A DNA stretch of 64,000 bases, taken from positions 1 to 64,000 of the forward strand of contig QNGE01003698.1 in assembly GCA_008508345.1 (NCBI GenBank). Direction: 5' to 3'. The notes below the pieces were generated by a model. It was not told the DNA's origin, did no database searches, and saw only the letters and a list, made by a program, of their open reading frames with translations. The translations under genes and the position numbers were made by a program. Numbering within the stretch: position 1 is the stretch's first letter; the number at the start of each line of letters is the position of its first letter. Shown here in pieces: positions 1-10,809 of this stretch. The DNA comes from Paragonimus westermani (taxonomy: Eukaryota > Platyhelminthes > Trematoda > Plagiorchiida > Troglotrematidae).

Positions 1-2899
1 CACAGGAGAAAATGATGGACACGAAACGGTGATGAATCATGCTTCCAAACTTGCCAACACACTTTTACGACCATGTTATTTTGCCCACTATGGCTGATTA
101 GACAACCAACTAATTCACATGTATTACAAAGGAAAATGGAGAAATAATGGCAATTTTTGGATTACTTCATAGGTTTCCACAATCAGCCTTGTAAATGACA
201 AACTGTTTGCAAGCTGTATCTGTAATGCTCACCGCTCTTCGGCAGANTCTGTAATGCTCACCGCTCTTTGGCAGATGAGTAGAGGGGTCAAAAAAACAAT
301 TTACTGGTGATATTTTCGATAAGTCTGATGTCACTAAAGCTTACTGAAATGATTGTCTAGCTGCGACCTTCCACTCGCGGTATTCTCATCCAACAAGTCA
401 AATCGCGCTCGAAGCAGGTGGTGAAATTTCTCCTAGTGTACAACTCCAAATATTCTAACAGATCTTCATTATCTGTAACTGTTGATATACTCTAGACCCT
501 TCTATGAAGCGTCCATAGTTTGAACACGCTGTGGTTCGTCTGATATGTGTTCAACATGACACGGAACAGAAAGGGAGGGGTTTCAGCCCATTCCACTTGA
601 AGAAACATGCAGTACAGCTCCGTAACCCTGTGTGTCGAGCGAACAATTTCCAACACTACTGAACACAGGCTGAAGACGCTATCCAACAAAAACAATTTAA
701 CTGCGCACATGAAGGCAGCGCCTTAATCTCAAAAAGGCATCCCACAACTGACTAATGGCTATTCCATGAAATTTTCCTTGTTTGCTTCGATCGTCTTCAA
801 TCTTTTGTTCGTACTATTAGAAAGTCCATTAGAGTGAGACCGGTGTGTGTGTTTTCCATACTACAATCTGTTTAACTCAACTGTTTGTACTACCTAGTAG
901 GACCCTTTTCATTTTTCGACATACTAAAACTTACTGAGCGGGGGTTCAGGTCACCGCGCATATTCCCGTTTATATAAATGGGTTCTCTGCCTTCTATCTT
1001 TTTACGTGATGTACTTGCAACCTGGTCACCGAGTGGGAAATAAAAACGTCACAGAAACATCGTTTTAAACGAACCCATTTAGTTGGCAAAGAGACCACGC
1101 ATCTCAAAAACCACGAGAGCCTTCGTTAATCATACTTCGCACTCACCAGAAGTAGTGAGGGAGTGTACTCGCGAACTGTTCAAAACTCATGAATTGTTCT
1201 AGTTGAAATTAATCTGGCAATTTGCGACCGATCGCAATAGTAATCATTTGTGGCATTCACTGGGTAACTTTCCTTGTCCGCTTGCTCTATTCATTGAACC
1301 ACTTAGGAATCGTGGTAACTGTATAACAATTTTTTAATTGTTCATTACAACAACGGATCCGTCTGCTATTCACCCTATCCCAAGACTGGCTTTTGGAAAA
1401 TAGGGGTATGCAACATGGTTTTTTGTGTTCAACTTTAAGCCGAACTGTCGCTCTGAGACACAGAGGGATGTACTCGACTGTATAGACTAAGAAGGCTGCA
1501 CAATCTCCATTTAAGAATAGATTTATGGCTCATATATTTTCCCGCAAGGCAAACTTTAAGCGACATCAATACAAATTGTTAAAGTGACAGATTTTGTCGA
1601 AATTGGTCAGCAGGAAAATATGACACGACATGAAAGTCATGTGCCGCCGGAGTATTCGGAAAAAGAATCTTTTGAATGAGCAACCACACTAGTGTAAAGC
1701 TACTGAAAGTTTCTTCACCCCATCAGATACTATTCAACCGACAGCTTGCAATTCAACTTAGTTCATCACGAAATTGTATCTATAATTCGCAAAATGTGAT
1801 TTTATTAGCTTCCATACGCTTAGATTGCAACTGACTGTGTTCGGAAAGCGTGTAAGTACGCGAACAAACCAGTATGGACGAGAACATGGACTTGGTTTAG
1901 AACAACCAACATTAATTTGAGCTGTGCAGAATCTAATTTAACGGTAGGGAGTTTATATGTCAGGATGTCGTGCGGATTCGAAACTAATTCTGTCGCCAGC
2001 AGCACACAAAAGTACGGTCATCCTTGCATACAAAACCATTCAAAGGTCCCAAACTGACTCTTAGTTCAGAGGTTTATAGCTGATCTGTCTTCAGTTGGCA
2101 AAGGTTGTGTGGAACCAGTTTTTTTAAAAGCTATGTTTAAACCACTACTAATCAACCATATATAAGCAAAAAATTACGCCACTGCTCCAAAAAACACCAC
2201 TTTACCTATATAATATAACCTCCGTGTGTATAATACCCACTATCACTTACCGATTGTGTTTTTTAGAGTTACAAATCCAACTACTTCCGAGTCCCTAGTC
2301 GTGATAAGTAGGAAATAAATTACCAATGAGTAAACTCATCAATCAGTTTATCACCAGTATTGGATCTACATACGCAAAATTGCGGTGTTGAGAATGGAAA
2401 CCATTTGCACACCATTTGACAAAGCTGGCACCAGACAGCCGAGGACAATGTATCAAAACATGGACAGACAGCCCAACCGCAACAACCCAGATCAACCAAT
2501 CACGTGGACCCATTTGAAGGTCTGCTGATAAAACATTTGGTAAACTAGGGGGTTCACGACACTACCTCTCCCCACATGTTTCAAAAGACATGATAAATCA
2601 TCAAGTTGAGTGTGCGAAGAAGGTGGATGTGCGAATAGCAAAGTCTCGGCAGTAAACCTTAAGGGTGTTTCAGTCAATTTTAAGAAACTAGTATTATATT
2701 GCCCAACCAATCAGATACACGAGTTAGATGATTGGTTTCTTGTAGCGTCAATCACGTGAACACTAGGATAGAACACCAACTGGCGTGTGTCAGGTATAGG
2801 TTAACTAATCAATCGATAGGAAGCTGTGCGATGTGATTCCCAAATCAAACTAGTTCTGTGGAGGAATACCACAATCCGGTAGTTGGCAAATTTACCTAG
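1..2899. other. No supported gene; non-coding DNA
   Basis: Apart from the duplicated stretch around the N at 247, I see only short chance frames on both strands. None has recognisable motifs or a convincing chain of splice sites. Confidence 0.5.
219..275. repeat. 28-bp near-identical direct repeat around a single N
   Basis: Positions 219-246 and 248-275 are the same 28 bases except for one C/T difference, separated only by the ambiguous base at 247. This looks like an assembly join (contig ends that overlap but were not merged) or an unresolved tandem duplication, rather than a biological element. Confidence 0.75.
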
Positions 2900-3379
2900 T
2901 TGTGGTGGAGCGTCATACCTTCGTCCTTCAAGTTAAATATGTACAACTATTCACATGGTAAATTAAGCAATTGTGCGGAGATATTTGGAAATCGGATGCA
3001 AAATAGAACAACCAAGTTTCAAAAAGGAGTCCTGATAAGTGTTACGGAGTCTGGGAAAAGCAGATACATGGATCTCCTACACAGTTACAAATTGGCTGGT
3101 TGGTAGATTGCAGCAAGCAGAGAACTAATTTGACGATTACACTGTTTATTTCTTTTCAGGCGCGAACTTATAACAGTTTGCTGTATGGACCACATGGGCA
3201 GCAAAAACAGTGGTCATGAGCACGGCTGGTTACGAATCCCGAATGAGAACCACGCTAAGATAAACAAGAACGTTTTGTGCATACAATGTAGCGCGCATCA
3301 ACACATTCAATGCGAGATAACTCTCACAAGATTTATCAGTTCTACTCTAGTATGGACATATTTTAAAAGTTCAGCATAG
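2900..3379 (+). CDS. Candidate two-exon gene fragment, unknown protein
   Basis: Exon A runs 2900-3102 and follows an AG at 2898-2899. It ends in two bases of a codon at a GTAGAT donor. Exon B runs 3160-3379 and follows a strong pyrimidine tract ending in TTTTCAG (153-159 of line 3 kb). The 57-bp intron joins the frames exactly, and the join completes a Trp codon. Exon B ends in TAG at 3377-3379. The joined frame is about 140 codons with several His and Cys residues in the last third (for example CIQCSAHQHIQC), but I recognise no domain. A Met lies at 2939. Both exons could be chance frames, because open frames of this size are common in the window. The main support is the strong acceptor together with phase agreement. 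Confidence 0.25.
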
Positions 3380-4118
3380 ACGAAGACATCCAACTGAAAC
3401 CCGTACACTAGTTCAAGAGATGTTCCGAGAACACGAGCACTTAGGCCGGATTCGTGCATGGACCACGGGGTGCATCGCAAGCTTGCCAGGTGGACTGTCG
3501 AGATTTGTAACCATACTTGCTAAATGTTCACTGACTATTATATAAAATGTACTTTTCTACTGCCATAAGCTTCAGATATTGTATCAGCGAGTTCTCGCGA
3601 GCTGAATTCTCACAGTGATCATTCTTCGGTTGCCACTGTTCCACTTGGTTAAACAGTTTGTTTGTAAGTGTAATTTAAGTTTTCACCGCCTTTGGCCGTC
3701 CCTCGTGGGTATATCAGGGACCTTTCGTTTTCCGTATAGCGAATATCTGCTTTTGGTTTTGTAGAACTGTCTTACATATATTCTGGTAGTATGGCGGTGG
3801 ATAGTCTCATAGACACAATGCTGGTGGGGACGTTTTTAGACGTCAGCAGAATGTACCAGTCGGATGCCGTTAGCTTCATCAGATGCATACGGGTAATGTT
3901 CCAATTTTTGACTCAGTTATTCACTTTGTACCACTGCACAGCTCCATAGTTCCCGTTAATCCTAATCTCGTGAAATATCTCGCAATGAGCTATCGAATGG
4001 TGGTTTACACTTTCTGAAAACTTCATCTACCAGATGATAGGACAGGTACTTCAACCGGTCAGTAGATGCCATTTTCATTGTTCTCACCAAAAGCATAGAA
4101 ACGAGACTCAGTACTCAC

Positions 4119-4158
4119 GTAGTTCCAGGGAACCCCGCAGACTTGCACTGAAAACTTC
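4119..4158 (-). CDS. Candidate 40-bp internal micro-exon
   Basis: On the minus strand a pyrimidine-rich tract ending in TTTCGTAG lies directly before 4158, and a GTGAGT donor starts at 4118. The 40 bp between are open in all three frames, so the frame cannot be chosen. Joining to the next AG (after TTTTCAG, near 4002) leaves an open frame in two of the phases. The splice signals are good, but no product can be named. Confidence 0.25.
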
Positions 4159-4824
4159 CTACGAAAGGTGAAAGAATTGCTAAGGGAATTCTCAGCCGAA
4201 CTCGGATTGTCCTGTAGATTTTTCGACATTCATAACAGCAAAAGGTTGAGGAAGCAAACATTTTCGAACTCACCTTCTAAAAAATGGTCAAAATGATTAA
4301 CTTGAATTGGAAATCACATCTACTTTATCTCGTCAATTTACCTTAGCTATTTTCAACTCGAAATCAACTCAACTCAGTTAAGCTCATTCATAATAGTATC
4401 GCCCATGATCTATCATTTAATTGCTGTTGCGATGACGCCTACATAGACAAAAAAGATTGATGCCAACGACGTAGATTGGTTAACAGTATGTTCGAACGGT
4501 TTGTGTGTGCGACGAATCAACAGGTGATTGAAAAAGAACGAGGCAATAAAAATCCAACCTCATCTACTGCAAAACGGGTCTCATTGTTGATCCGATCAAA
4601 TTGTTCACACCAATGCGTGATCAGAGGCGAAATGTGCTTACGTTCATTGAGATGATTCTAATCATTAATCACCGTCCTGCACAACATTTGCATAAAAGTT
4701 GACTCGCAATCTGTTTGTCTCGGAATTGATAACACTCGTTTATCTCGTTTGGAACCTGAAGTTCGTTCGGCTCCGTTGTTGTTAACTGCGTATGATATAT
4801 GATGCAATTTTCCTCGTGTTCCAG

Positions 4825-5058
4825 TGAAAGAATTAAACGAAGCACTAACATCTTTCGTTCTTCGTTAAACGGGTACGAAAATTATAACCAGGGTTTCATT
4901 TCAAACACACATGACTTACAATGTCCAGAAAACAAGAATTCGATTATTATCAATGGTTCGAATAAAACTGGGACAGTAAGATAGTGAAGTTGCTGATTCA
5001 CAAACAATGTCAAACTTAAGAATTATATTTCTACCAGAAGTCTAAACAAAACAACTAG
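4825..5058 (+). CDS. Candidate two-exon C-terminal fragment, unknown protein
   Basis: A tract ending in TCGTGTTCCAG precedes 4825. The frame is open for 50 codons to 4975, where a GTAAGA donor begins. After a 61-bp intron ending in TTTCTACCAG, positions 5038-5058 add six codons and a TAG stop in phase. The predicted peptide is Asn/Ser-rich with two Asn-X-Ser/Thr sites and one Cys, as in a secreted or extracellular segment. The reading frame is also open upstream through two ATG codons at 4799-4804, so the first exon may instead be a start exon. No homolog recognised. Confidence 0.2.
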
Positions 5059-5320
5059 AAATCAGAAAGTGGTAGGTACAGGTATTGTGTAATGGATTGT
5101 CGTTACCAAATTTAAAATAACTTGAATCTGTTAGTTTATAACAAACAAGGGTTGGACTATCAGTCGGCGGGTTAGAATAGGTCTAACACAGGGTTAGACG
5201 AGTGAACAGCTGTTTCTGAGCTAACTTGAGTCGATCGATCGCAACCGTTTAAGTAAATCATAAGAACCTTAAATAGGGTTGATAATAATATGTTGAACTC
5301 ATTAGATTTACTGCACACGG

Positions 5321-5946
5321 TCACTGGCGGCCTAGGATGTGTTTAGCAGCTGTGAAAACTTGCTGTACACGCAGTTCAGTAATAGTGCTTATCTCCAGTA
5401 ACGCATGAATAGGCTGATCGCCTTCGACCGAAAGATCTGGCAGCCTCTGAGTCGAAGAGTTGACACAGAGTTCAGCTGTAATGAATGTCCATGTAATTGA
5501 GTGTCCTAACCGTTGCCTTGTTTGGTGAGTAGGAGGTACACCCTTAAAAGATGAACCCAGTTTTCTGCTGCACCGATCACCCATTTGGTTGACGATTCTT
5601 ACCACCTCAGTCTTTCTGTGAAACTTTTGGTATAAACATCTGATTTTAGAACAAGGCTGATCAGCTCTAGTTCCTCCACAAGACTGCTCTGAATACAAAT
5701 TCTTCCCACCCATATGGACAGCGTGTTCAATGGTGTTCCTTCGAGTTGAATCAGTGTGGTGCTGCTGACTTTTAAGTACTGGCTAGACCATGCGGATTTC
5801 TTCGCAACAGTTCTAATCGAGCCATCTCGACGACCCATGAACAAACAATTATCACTTTCAAATTCACAAGTAACCTTCGTGTTAAGACACCAACTATTTA
5901 GGCGCTGTTCCAAGCTGTCTGATGCCTGCTTAGATTGGGAAAACAA
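5321..5946 (-). pseudogene. Possible decayed retroelement pol fragment
   Basis: Two overlapping minus-strand frames (5599-5946 and 5321-5713) together cover about 200 codons, longer than most chance frames here. Read from the 5946 end, the order weakly resembles the RNase H-like to pre-integrase part of BEL/Pao-type polyproteins: a VPPTHQ stretch where such elements have a VPT.xNPAD-like motif, then a Trp-containing stretch, then a helix-like tail. No catalytic residues can be assigned. A frame change within 5599-5713 would be needed. This may be coincidence. Confidence 0.15.
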
Positions 5947-8900
5947 CCGTGTGTTTTCAAAGTAACAATTGTAACTGGTTTAACCGGCTATCGCCAGAGC
6001 TTATTTCCTACATCAACTGAGACCTAGTGGACTTCGCCTTTCTACCACATCCACTGGATGATAGGACTACTCTTGAAAACGGAAACTGGTATTCTTAGTG
6101 TAGAATGGTGAAATTTCCCTCGATTCGTTGGTCTGGAGAGACAACTTAATGTGATTCGATTCGACTAGCTTAACATTATCAGACATTTTGTGCGGCGAGT
6201 AGCAGTGACCAAACGTCTACAGAATATACCAGTTCATTGTCAAGATTGGGCTTGTCAAAGCCACTTATCAGTTTAAAATATTTTTTAGTAGAATGTGCCT
6301 GAATCATTTTATAATAGAACGAGACTTGTGAGTGGTCAGCGTTTCGATACGTGATGTGAAGAGTTTGTCGTTGAAAAAACTGACCTAAGCAGGAACCTAG
6401 ACTTTTGAGTGTTTGACAGGACGTAAGGTGGGGGTGTTGCTGACCTACACAGTTCAGGAGATTTGTACCTCACCCCGTCAATCATCCGCAATCGTGAGTG
6501 CAGTTTCAGATACAGTCCTTTGCAGCCTTCGTCTTCACTAACATTACACACTCTACCTGTTCGCTGAAATTTCGTCTGAACATTCCGTGGTGAAAGCAAT
6601 TTTTGCACATATCTGTCTTTGTAAAAGATGACGGCCCTTGACCCCTAATCCGACTTAAGTACTACTGCGTTTTTCGAGTTGAATTCTATTAGCCAATGTA
6701 GTCTTTCAAGCGTTGATCATAAATCATATCGATGAATTTAGTTTTTAGCCGAATTGGGTTATAAGCATCAGTTGACTAATAATCACACAAGTGACCGAAA
6801 GGACTCTCAACACAAATACGATTAGGTTTTCGTTTCTGGTCGGTACTGAGGGAAAGTTCAATAAGTACTCAACAGGATCCACTGGAATTAGTTCTTCAAC
6901 AGGAGTTGTACCTAACGTTTACGATCAACTGATACAAGTTCTTTTCCCACGTTCGACGATTGACTTACAAAGTAGTGTAAACACGAAAATATCAACATAA
7001 TCCTAACTGTTCAATGATGGATAACAATGTGTCCGACGCAACTCAGCCAGTCCCATTTGTATAGGTTTCATGTGAGCATTAGTACCAAGACTGGGGTCAC
7101 TCTTGATCACCAAAAATTCGTTCAGTTGACCGACTCATGCGTTCCGGTGTCTGGATGCAAAAATCTCGTTTTAGACGACGTTGCACGACCGAGGTACCTC
7201 TGACAATGGCAGCTGACTGGTTTCCCTCGGGGATTTTGCTAGCAACCTATTTACTGGTGGAATATTGTGATCTCAACAATGAATCTTACTCGTATAATGC
7301 CATCCCATCTTATCAAAATGTTTGTTTACTTGTCTAAGATTTAGATAAGTTTCTTCAAAAGCCTAGGAATATCACAGAAAAATTGTGTACCCAACTGAGT
7401 GATGAATGCCTGTTAATAAATATCACGCTAAGGAGATCAGGAGCAGAAAATGAATTTAGTCAAAGTACCCTGAAATTGTATTTCTTGGTGTTCAAGAGAA
7501 AACCCAGCTGATATACAGTGGGTCCATTGCACACGGAGGAATAAAGACAATCTCAGTCACGTGAGTGAAGACTGTCTGGGAGTCCACACTTCTCAAGCAC
7601 GTCACTCCGTATACTGTTCCGTAAGTTAGTCGTAGCGTGTACCATTGACAAGTAAAACCAGAGCATCTGTAAATTCTGAATATTCATACTCACAAAACTA
7701 GAGAAAACCTACGAGGAGTAAAGTGAGTTTTGCTTAGTTCGTGTCCCGGTAACTAAAACCCTACAAGGTGATGATGATCAATATGGAAAAATGATGCAAA
7801 ACGATTCCGCAGCATCGTAAACTGTTGCGTCAAGCACATTTCATTGCATCCTGCGGAGCTACACAGGCCGGACTAACACTTCAAACGTAGTGTACTTCCA
7901 ACATTCACGGCAACATGCACCTGTGTTTCTTGTATTGCCTTCACAGGTTCATTAGTTGCGCCCAGTGCCAGTAGAATGGATGCCACCAGAACGCTCTCAT
8001 TTACACCACATACTGGTTTCCGGTAGTTACTAATGAACTATGAGAAGCCCTCAGGAATTGTATTGAATACGGTGTTGGATTATTTAATCAATTTCTCCGG
8101 AAAAGATAAGGTTTTCAAAACCCGGAGAGTGTAAACAATGTCACTTATCTTTAAATAACTACACGCCTATGGTGATCTAACCACAAGTTGCATACTTCAT
8201 AGTCCGCTGCTTTCAAGGACACTGACTAATCGCAGTATGTACCTTGATTTGTGCTGCTATCCAAAAAAACAACGTGGACTACGAAGAAGGTTGACTAAAG
8301 CGATCGGTGGAAGCAAAAGAGTTAATTTTGTCTTTCTCGGCTTTCCCGTTTTTCCTATCACTTACCAGTTAGAGTAACGGTCCTGATATGTGGGAGATAC
8401 GTTCTTACTCGTCTTAGCAACAGTTTAACTTCAACGTCGCCGTTCTGGCGTCAGCGTGAACAGTACGTTTTTTGGCTCTGCAACTAATGGTCTGCAACAC
8501 AAAGATCCATATTGGAAGCACCATTCTTTGTTTTGTTTGTGCTCAAAACTCAATTATTTGTTAACTCCCCATTCTAACTGCATGCTGATAAAACGATAAT
8601 ACGGAGCAATAGAGGGCATGGCAGAATGATGGAAGCAAGAGAGCGATCTGGACGTTTAACACTAGTGTACTCAAAATAACCGACTCTCCACAAATCTGAC
8701 TAAACGCGGATTATTGCAGCCCAGACATTCGGTTTGCATTGAGCACCTTCCTGGAGGCAAAAAATGAATATAATTAACCACGAATTGAATCTGGATGTGA
8801 CCACTCTACATGATCCCATTCTGTCCGTGAGTTGCCCATCAGTTGCTGAGAGAACGAGAGCAATCTTCCTGTCAATCACTAGACTGTGTAGATTGTTTAA

Positions 8901-9115
8901 CTGAGATTAGTTTTCTACCATGCTCCACTCAGTGGTCATATCGTATCTTGAAGTGAACATATATGCTTTCTGTACTAATCTGGTTGACAGCATTGTTGGA
9001 TTGAAAAGATACAAAGAATAACCACAAAACTGATCACGTCACGCTGTACCCCATCTAATCTATACAGGATTGTAAAAATTAACACTATTCAATACATTCT
9101 CGCTGAATACTTTTC
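5947..9115. other. No supported gene; non-coding DNA
   Basis: Only short frames. One possible 36-bp exon (6292-6327) lies between a T-rich tract ending in AG and a GTGAGT donor, but nothing identifies it. There are no repeat copies that I recognise. Confidence 0.45.
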
Positions 9116-9152
<37 letters not shown>

Positions 9153-9153
9153 G
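9116..9153 (+). repeat. (TTG)n microsatellite
   Basis: An uninterrupted 38-bp run of the trinucleotide TTG (about 12.7 units). Stop codons lie close by and there is no open frame that would use it as a coding repeat. Confidence 0.95.
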
Positions 9154-10566
9154 AACACTTGAATGCACGTTTTCACAGGCAGCTTTATTTTGTTTAGCAA
9201 CGGATTTTTTTGCACCACGCGGTCCTTAGAACAGTCGTTCTTTTTCTACCAAAATGTGGACTCATCTTGACATGACCACTGCAAACAAATGTCTGCAGCT
9301 GCCGCTAGCCGTTGTATGTAGGTATATGACGCAGTGTTGGCTCACTGTGAATTGATGCGACTGGAGCGATGTACCTAAAATGCACCTAAAATCATCTGTT
9401 TTTTCTCATCATTTGTTAAGAAGTAAGCTTTTATCCAAGACAACCTGCCACTCCAAACGACCTCGCCAGGACTGCAGTAGTTTGTGTGCCGTTTGGCTTA
9501 TACAGAGCTTTCTCCGCATCGACTAGATCCAGCAAACCAAGAGACTTTCGGAAAAAATTCATTAGTAGACAAATTTAACTGCAGGATTGAAACGCACGTC
9601 AGGGACAGCACACTCAGTCTACATATAGTTTGAAGATCAAAATTTAACTGAAGATGTACTTCAGTTATCCCTGTTTCCTCAGTTGCCTACCATATTCTGA
9701 AGTGTGCTTTCAAAATGTTTGGGTCTCTTTTAACTACCGATTCCCCTAACTGGTTTTTACTCGAACTCTTGTTGTTGCTGCCTTTCCAAAGATGAAACCA
9801 CCTTCGACTTCTTTCCTCTTGCAGAAATGTTCAAATCAGATTCGAATTCTCCCCCAAACTTTGATCTTCTTCCAAACTGCACATAGTCTTTGTATCACGT
9901 GAAGCTTAACAGTAACGGACGTACAATCAAAGTCAACGGTTAGCGGCAGACTAGCGGTAGCAAGCATACGATCAGGTGAATCAAGCGTCAGTTTGCGGAA
10001 TCAATAAATAGTGGCTGTAGTCAGTAAACCCAATGAACAAAATGCCTCTGCCATCGCATGACACTCAGGTGGAACGCCATCGCCAAAACACGACTGATGC
10101 GTTTAGATAATCCATTCGACCAACATCTCGTGCCAATCCTCGCTTTACGCGAATAACAAAAGGCTGAAAAGCTGCACCCATCCTGTACACTCAAACGGGG
10201 CAGTTTGTCTTGTCATAAATGTCCTGACGGTAACTGGGGCGGTGTGCCAGACGACAATTGACATTTGATTGTAACTTTGTTTGGTGACTTCGATTTTCTT
10301 CATGTAAACCTATCGATCTGTAGTAGACGACTGTAACCATACAACGAAATCTGTTCTGGTGGTAGTATTGCAACTGGCTACACCTTCAAAAATCCGGCAT
10401 TAGCCCAAAAGCGAACTAAAAGACAGAACAATAAGACAGAAGATACCAATATTACTTGAAACTAAGTTTATGATTGTACTTTCTAAAACGCACTATCGTT
10501 CATTTTCTGGTTAAAGACCATGGGGAAAAACTACTTTTAGTCATATCAGAGAATTTTACCCTTGTT
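9154..10566. other. No supported gene; non-coding DNA
   Basis: I see no repeats or coding signals of note. A short imperfect direct duplication built on ACCTAAAAT lies near 9372-9390. Confidence 0.45.
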
Positions 10567-10809
10567 CTACTTGTCTGGCTGATTAGTCTGGGTGATGTTG
10601 CCCTCGAACGCCAAAATATTTAGTGTTATCAACACAGAGACCTTCACCGACCTTGTTGTCATTCGCAAACTGAGAAAATATAAACAGAAGACAATAACCT
10701 TCTTCATCTGATCTACCATCCACTTCGGTGCCTTGGTTGACTTGGAGCGGTTAAAGTTCACCACAAGAGTCATCCAGTTGGCAGCTGCAACAATCGTCTG
10801 GTTCACAGC
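10567..10809 (-). CDS. Candidate exon of a nicotinic acetylcholine receptor-like subunit (M3 end and start of cytoplasmic loop)
   Basis: The minus strand has an acceptor-like tract ending in TGTCTGTAG just before 10809. The exon then reads open for about 80 codons to a stop at 10567. The first third resembles the end of transmembrane helix M3 and the start of the M3-M4 loop of Cys-loop receptors: a hydrophobic stretch with TLVVNF, a basic NRSKSTK segment, the APKW motif (family form (M/x)PKW or PxW), and later a hydrophobic run followed by LRM (family form FLRMKRP or LLRM). Spacing between these marks is close to that in nicotinic subunits. Family knowledge: these are pentameric ligand-gated cation channels at the plasma membrane. 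I found no neighbouring M1-M2 or ligand-binding exon, so this is either an isolated exon of a gene with long introns, a pseudogene, or a chance match. The 3' donor cannot be fixed. Confidence 0.35.
   Translation of the reverse strand, partial: AVNQTIVAAANWMTLVVNFNRSKSTKAPKWMVDQMKKVIVFCLYFLSLRMTTRSVKVSVLITLNILAFEGNITQTNQPDK

Noticed and set aside
5321..5946. Firm call of a BEL/Pao pol fragment
   Set aside because: Only loose motif resemblance with no catalytic residues; kept as a low-confidence feature only.
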